From: Geoanaerobacter pelophilus
GTDB taxonomy: Bacteria; Desulfobacterota; Desulfuromonadia; Geobacterales; DSM-12255
Reading direction: 5' to 3'
DNA: 64,000 nt
Assembly: GCF_018476885.1 (NCBI RefSeq)
Contig: NZ_JAHCVJ010000005.1
Location: 124,001-188,000, forward strand
Below the pieces are notes generated by a model that had not been told where the DNA came from, ran no database searches, and saw only the letters and a list, made by a program, of their open reading frames with translations. A program made the position numbers and the translations under genes. Positions 63,482-64,000 of the stretch are shown one piece after another (position 1 is the stretch's first letter; every line of letters begins with the position of its first letter).

Positions 63482-64000
63482 TCAGGTTTTCGGACGGGCT
63501 TTTATCTTTGGTTTGCCATCTTCGATCACTACGCGAAACTCGATATTGCTGCAATTGTGCTTATGCCGGAGAGATTCCTTTTGGTTAAGCAGGGTGGATT
63601 TCAGTGATTCCGGGTTGATGCCTTCGGTCCCAAGGTTACAGGCTTTCCGCGCTTCAATGTACTGGGCAAACACGCCATCGATATCGCTGTTGGCAGGTGA
63701 TGCGGAGCCGCCGTTGCCAAGCTCCTGATTATGCTGGTGCATCCCCATTCTGAACTTGTCTCTGGAATAGCGCCCTTCTTCGATTTGCCGGTTGATCCTG
63801 TTCCAGTATTGTTTGTAGCTTTGCAGGCGGGCAACCAGGGAGTTGTATTTGAATTTGACCATGGTGTTGACAATAGTGGTCCCAACATATTTCCGCGCGG
63901 TCTTGTCAACCTCTTCCAAAAGTTTTAGTGGCTCCCGCTTTTCCAGGCCAAGGAAATACTGCTCGTATTTGCGCACGAGTTCGTTCAGCTTTTCCTCAAA
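63482..64000 (-). CDS. C-terminal part of an MXAN_5187-like protein (runs off window)
   Basis: The frame is open through the right edge, so the N-terminus is outside. The visible part holds YEQYFLGLEKREP, KFKYNSLVARLQSYKQYWNRINRQIEEGRYSRDKFRM, a short low-complexity linker and a last Lys/Arg-rich part. This helical block resembles the C-terminal domain found in MXAN_5187-type myxococcal and Geobacter proteins (recognition from memory). Function unknown. Confidence 0.6.
   Translation of the reverse strand, partial: FEEKLNELVRKYEQYFLGLEKREPLKLLEEVDKTARKYVGTTIVNTMVKFKYNSLVARLQSYKQYWNRINRQIEEGRYSRDKFRMGMHQHNQELGNGGSASPANSDIDGVFAQYIEARKACNLGTEGINPESLKSTLLNQKESLRHKHNCSNIEFRVVIEDGKPKIKARPKT

Overview
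The window looks like chromosomal DNA from a member of the Geobacteraceae or a close Desulfuromonadia relative. The grounds are a CbcL-type nine-haem cytochrome b/c protein, a tetrahaem / four-cluster Fe-S / NrfD quinone module of the CbcSTU kind, several sigma-54-type proteins, PilZ proteins, a split GcvPA/GcvPB glycine decarboxylase, and the MXAN_5187-like protein at the right edge. No rRNA, tRNA, IS element, prophage or CRISPR array was seen. Gene density is about 95%, typical of a core region.

Layout. 1-5.5 kb: a membrane di-iron hydroxylase, a duplicated Spy-like periplasmic protein, small hypotheticals, an NlpC/P60 hydrolase with a small membrane protein, and HtpX. 5.6-9.8 kb: cardiolipin synthase, a TIM-barrel epimerase, a two-helix K+ channel with RCK domains, and a GntR/FCD regulator whose promoter carries a palindrome. 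10-14.4 kb: ispD-ispF-glnS-cysS, closed by a very long perfect hairpin. 14.4-17.3 kb: an unusual regulatory unit. A sigma-54 activator with ferredoxin and [FeFe]-hydrogenase H-cluster-like domains is followed on the same strand by a 59-aa ribbon-helix-helix protein with its own -24/-12 promoter. TGTGCC-N6-GGCACA dyads lie upstream of both. 17.3-24.8 kb: lipoprotein, MFS, PgeF and RluD genes (partly overlapping), an HtrA lipoprotein, two PilZ proteins and a gatC that stands alone. 24.8-33 kb: a histidine kinase and receiver followed by sugar-phosphate and glucan genes (nucleotidyltransferase/mutase-like protein, GH57, GalT-like). 33-41.7 kb: CorA, a TPR protein, and a divergent cytochrome / quinone-oxidoreductase locus, followed by an aminotransferase and a ferredoxin. 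42-45.6 kb: GTP- and ATP-dependent PEP carboxykinases side by side. 45.7-53.5 kb: an aminotransferase behind a classical leader-peptide attenuator rich in Ala codons, a WbuC cupin, a VOC protein, a cNMP / degenerate sigma-54 AAA / NapH-like membrane fusion, a thiolase-DUF35 fusion lacking both catalytic cysteines, and a small SAP-type protein. 53.6-61.3 kb: gcvT-gcvH-gcvPA-(GT-C/TPR membrane protein)-gcvPB-lipoate ligase-lipA, a glycine cleavage and lipoylation operon. 61.3-64 kb: cbcL and the end of a gene that leaves the window.

The strongest unusual signals are the hydrogenase-like activator with its dyads and ribbon-helix-helix target, the Ala-codon attenuator, the cNMP/pseudo-AAA/polyferredoxin fusion, the cysteine-less thiolase, and a four-copy palindrome cluster at 35.4 kb. 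Start sites were chosen by eye from Shine-Dalgarno matches, and promoter calls come from visual matching only.
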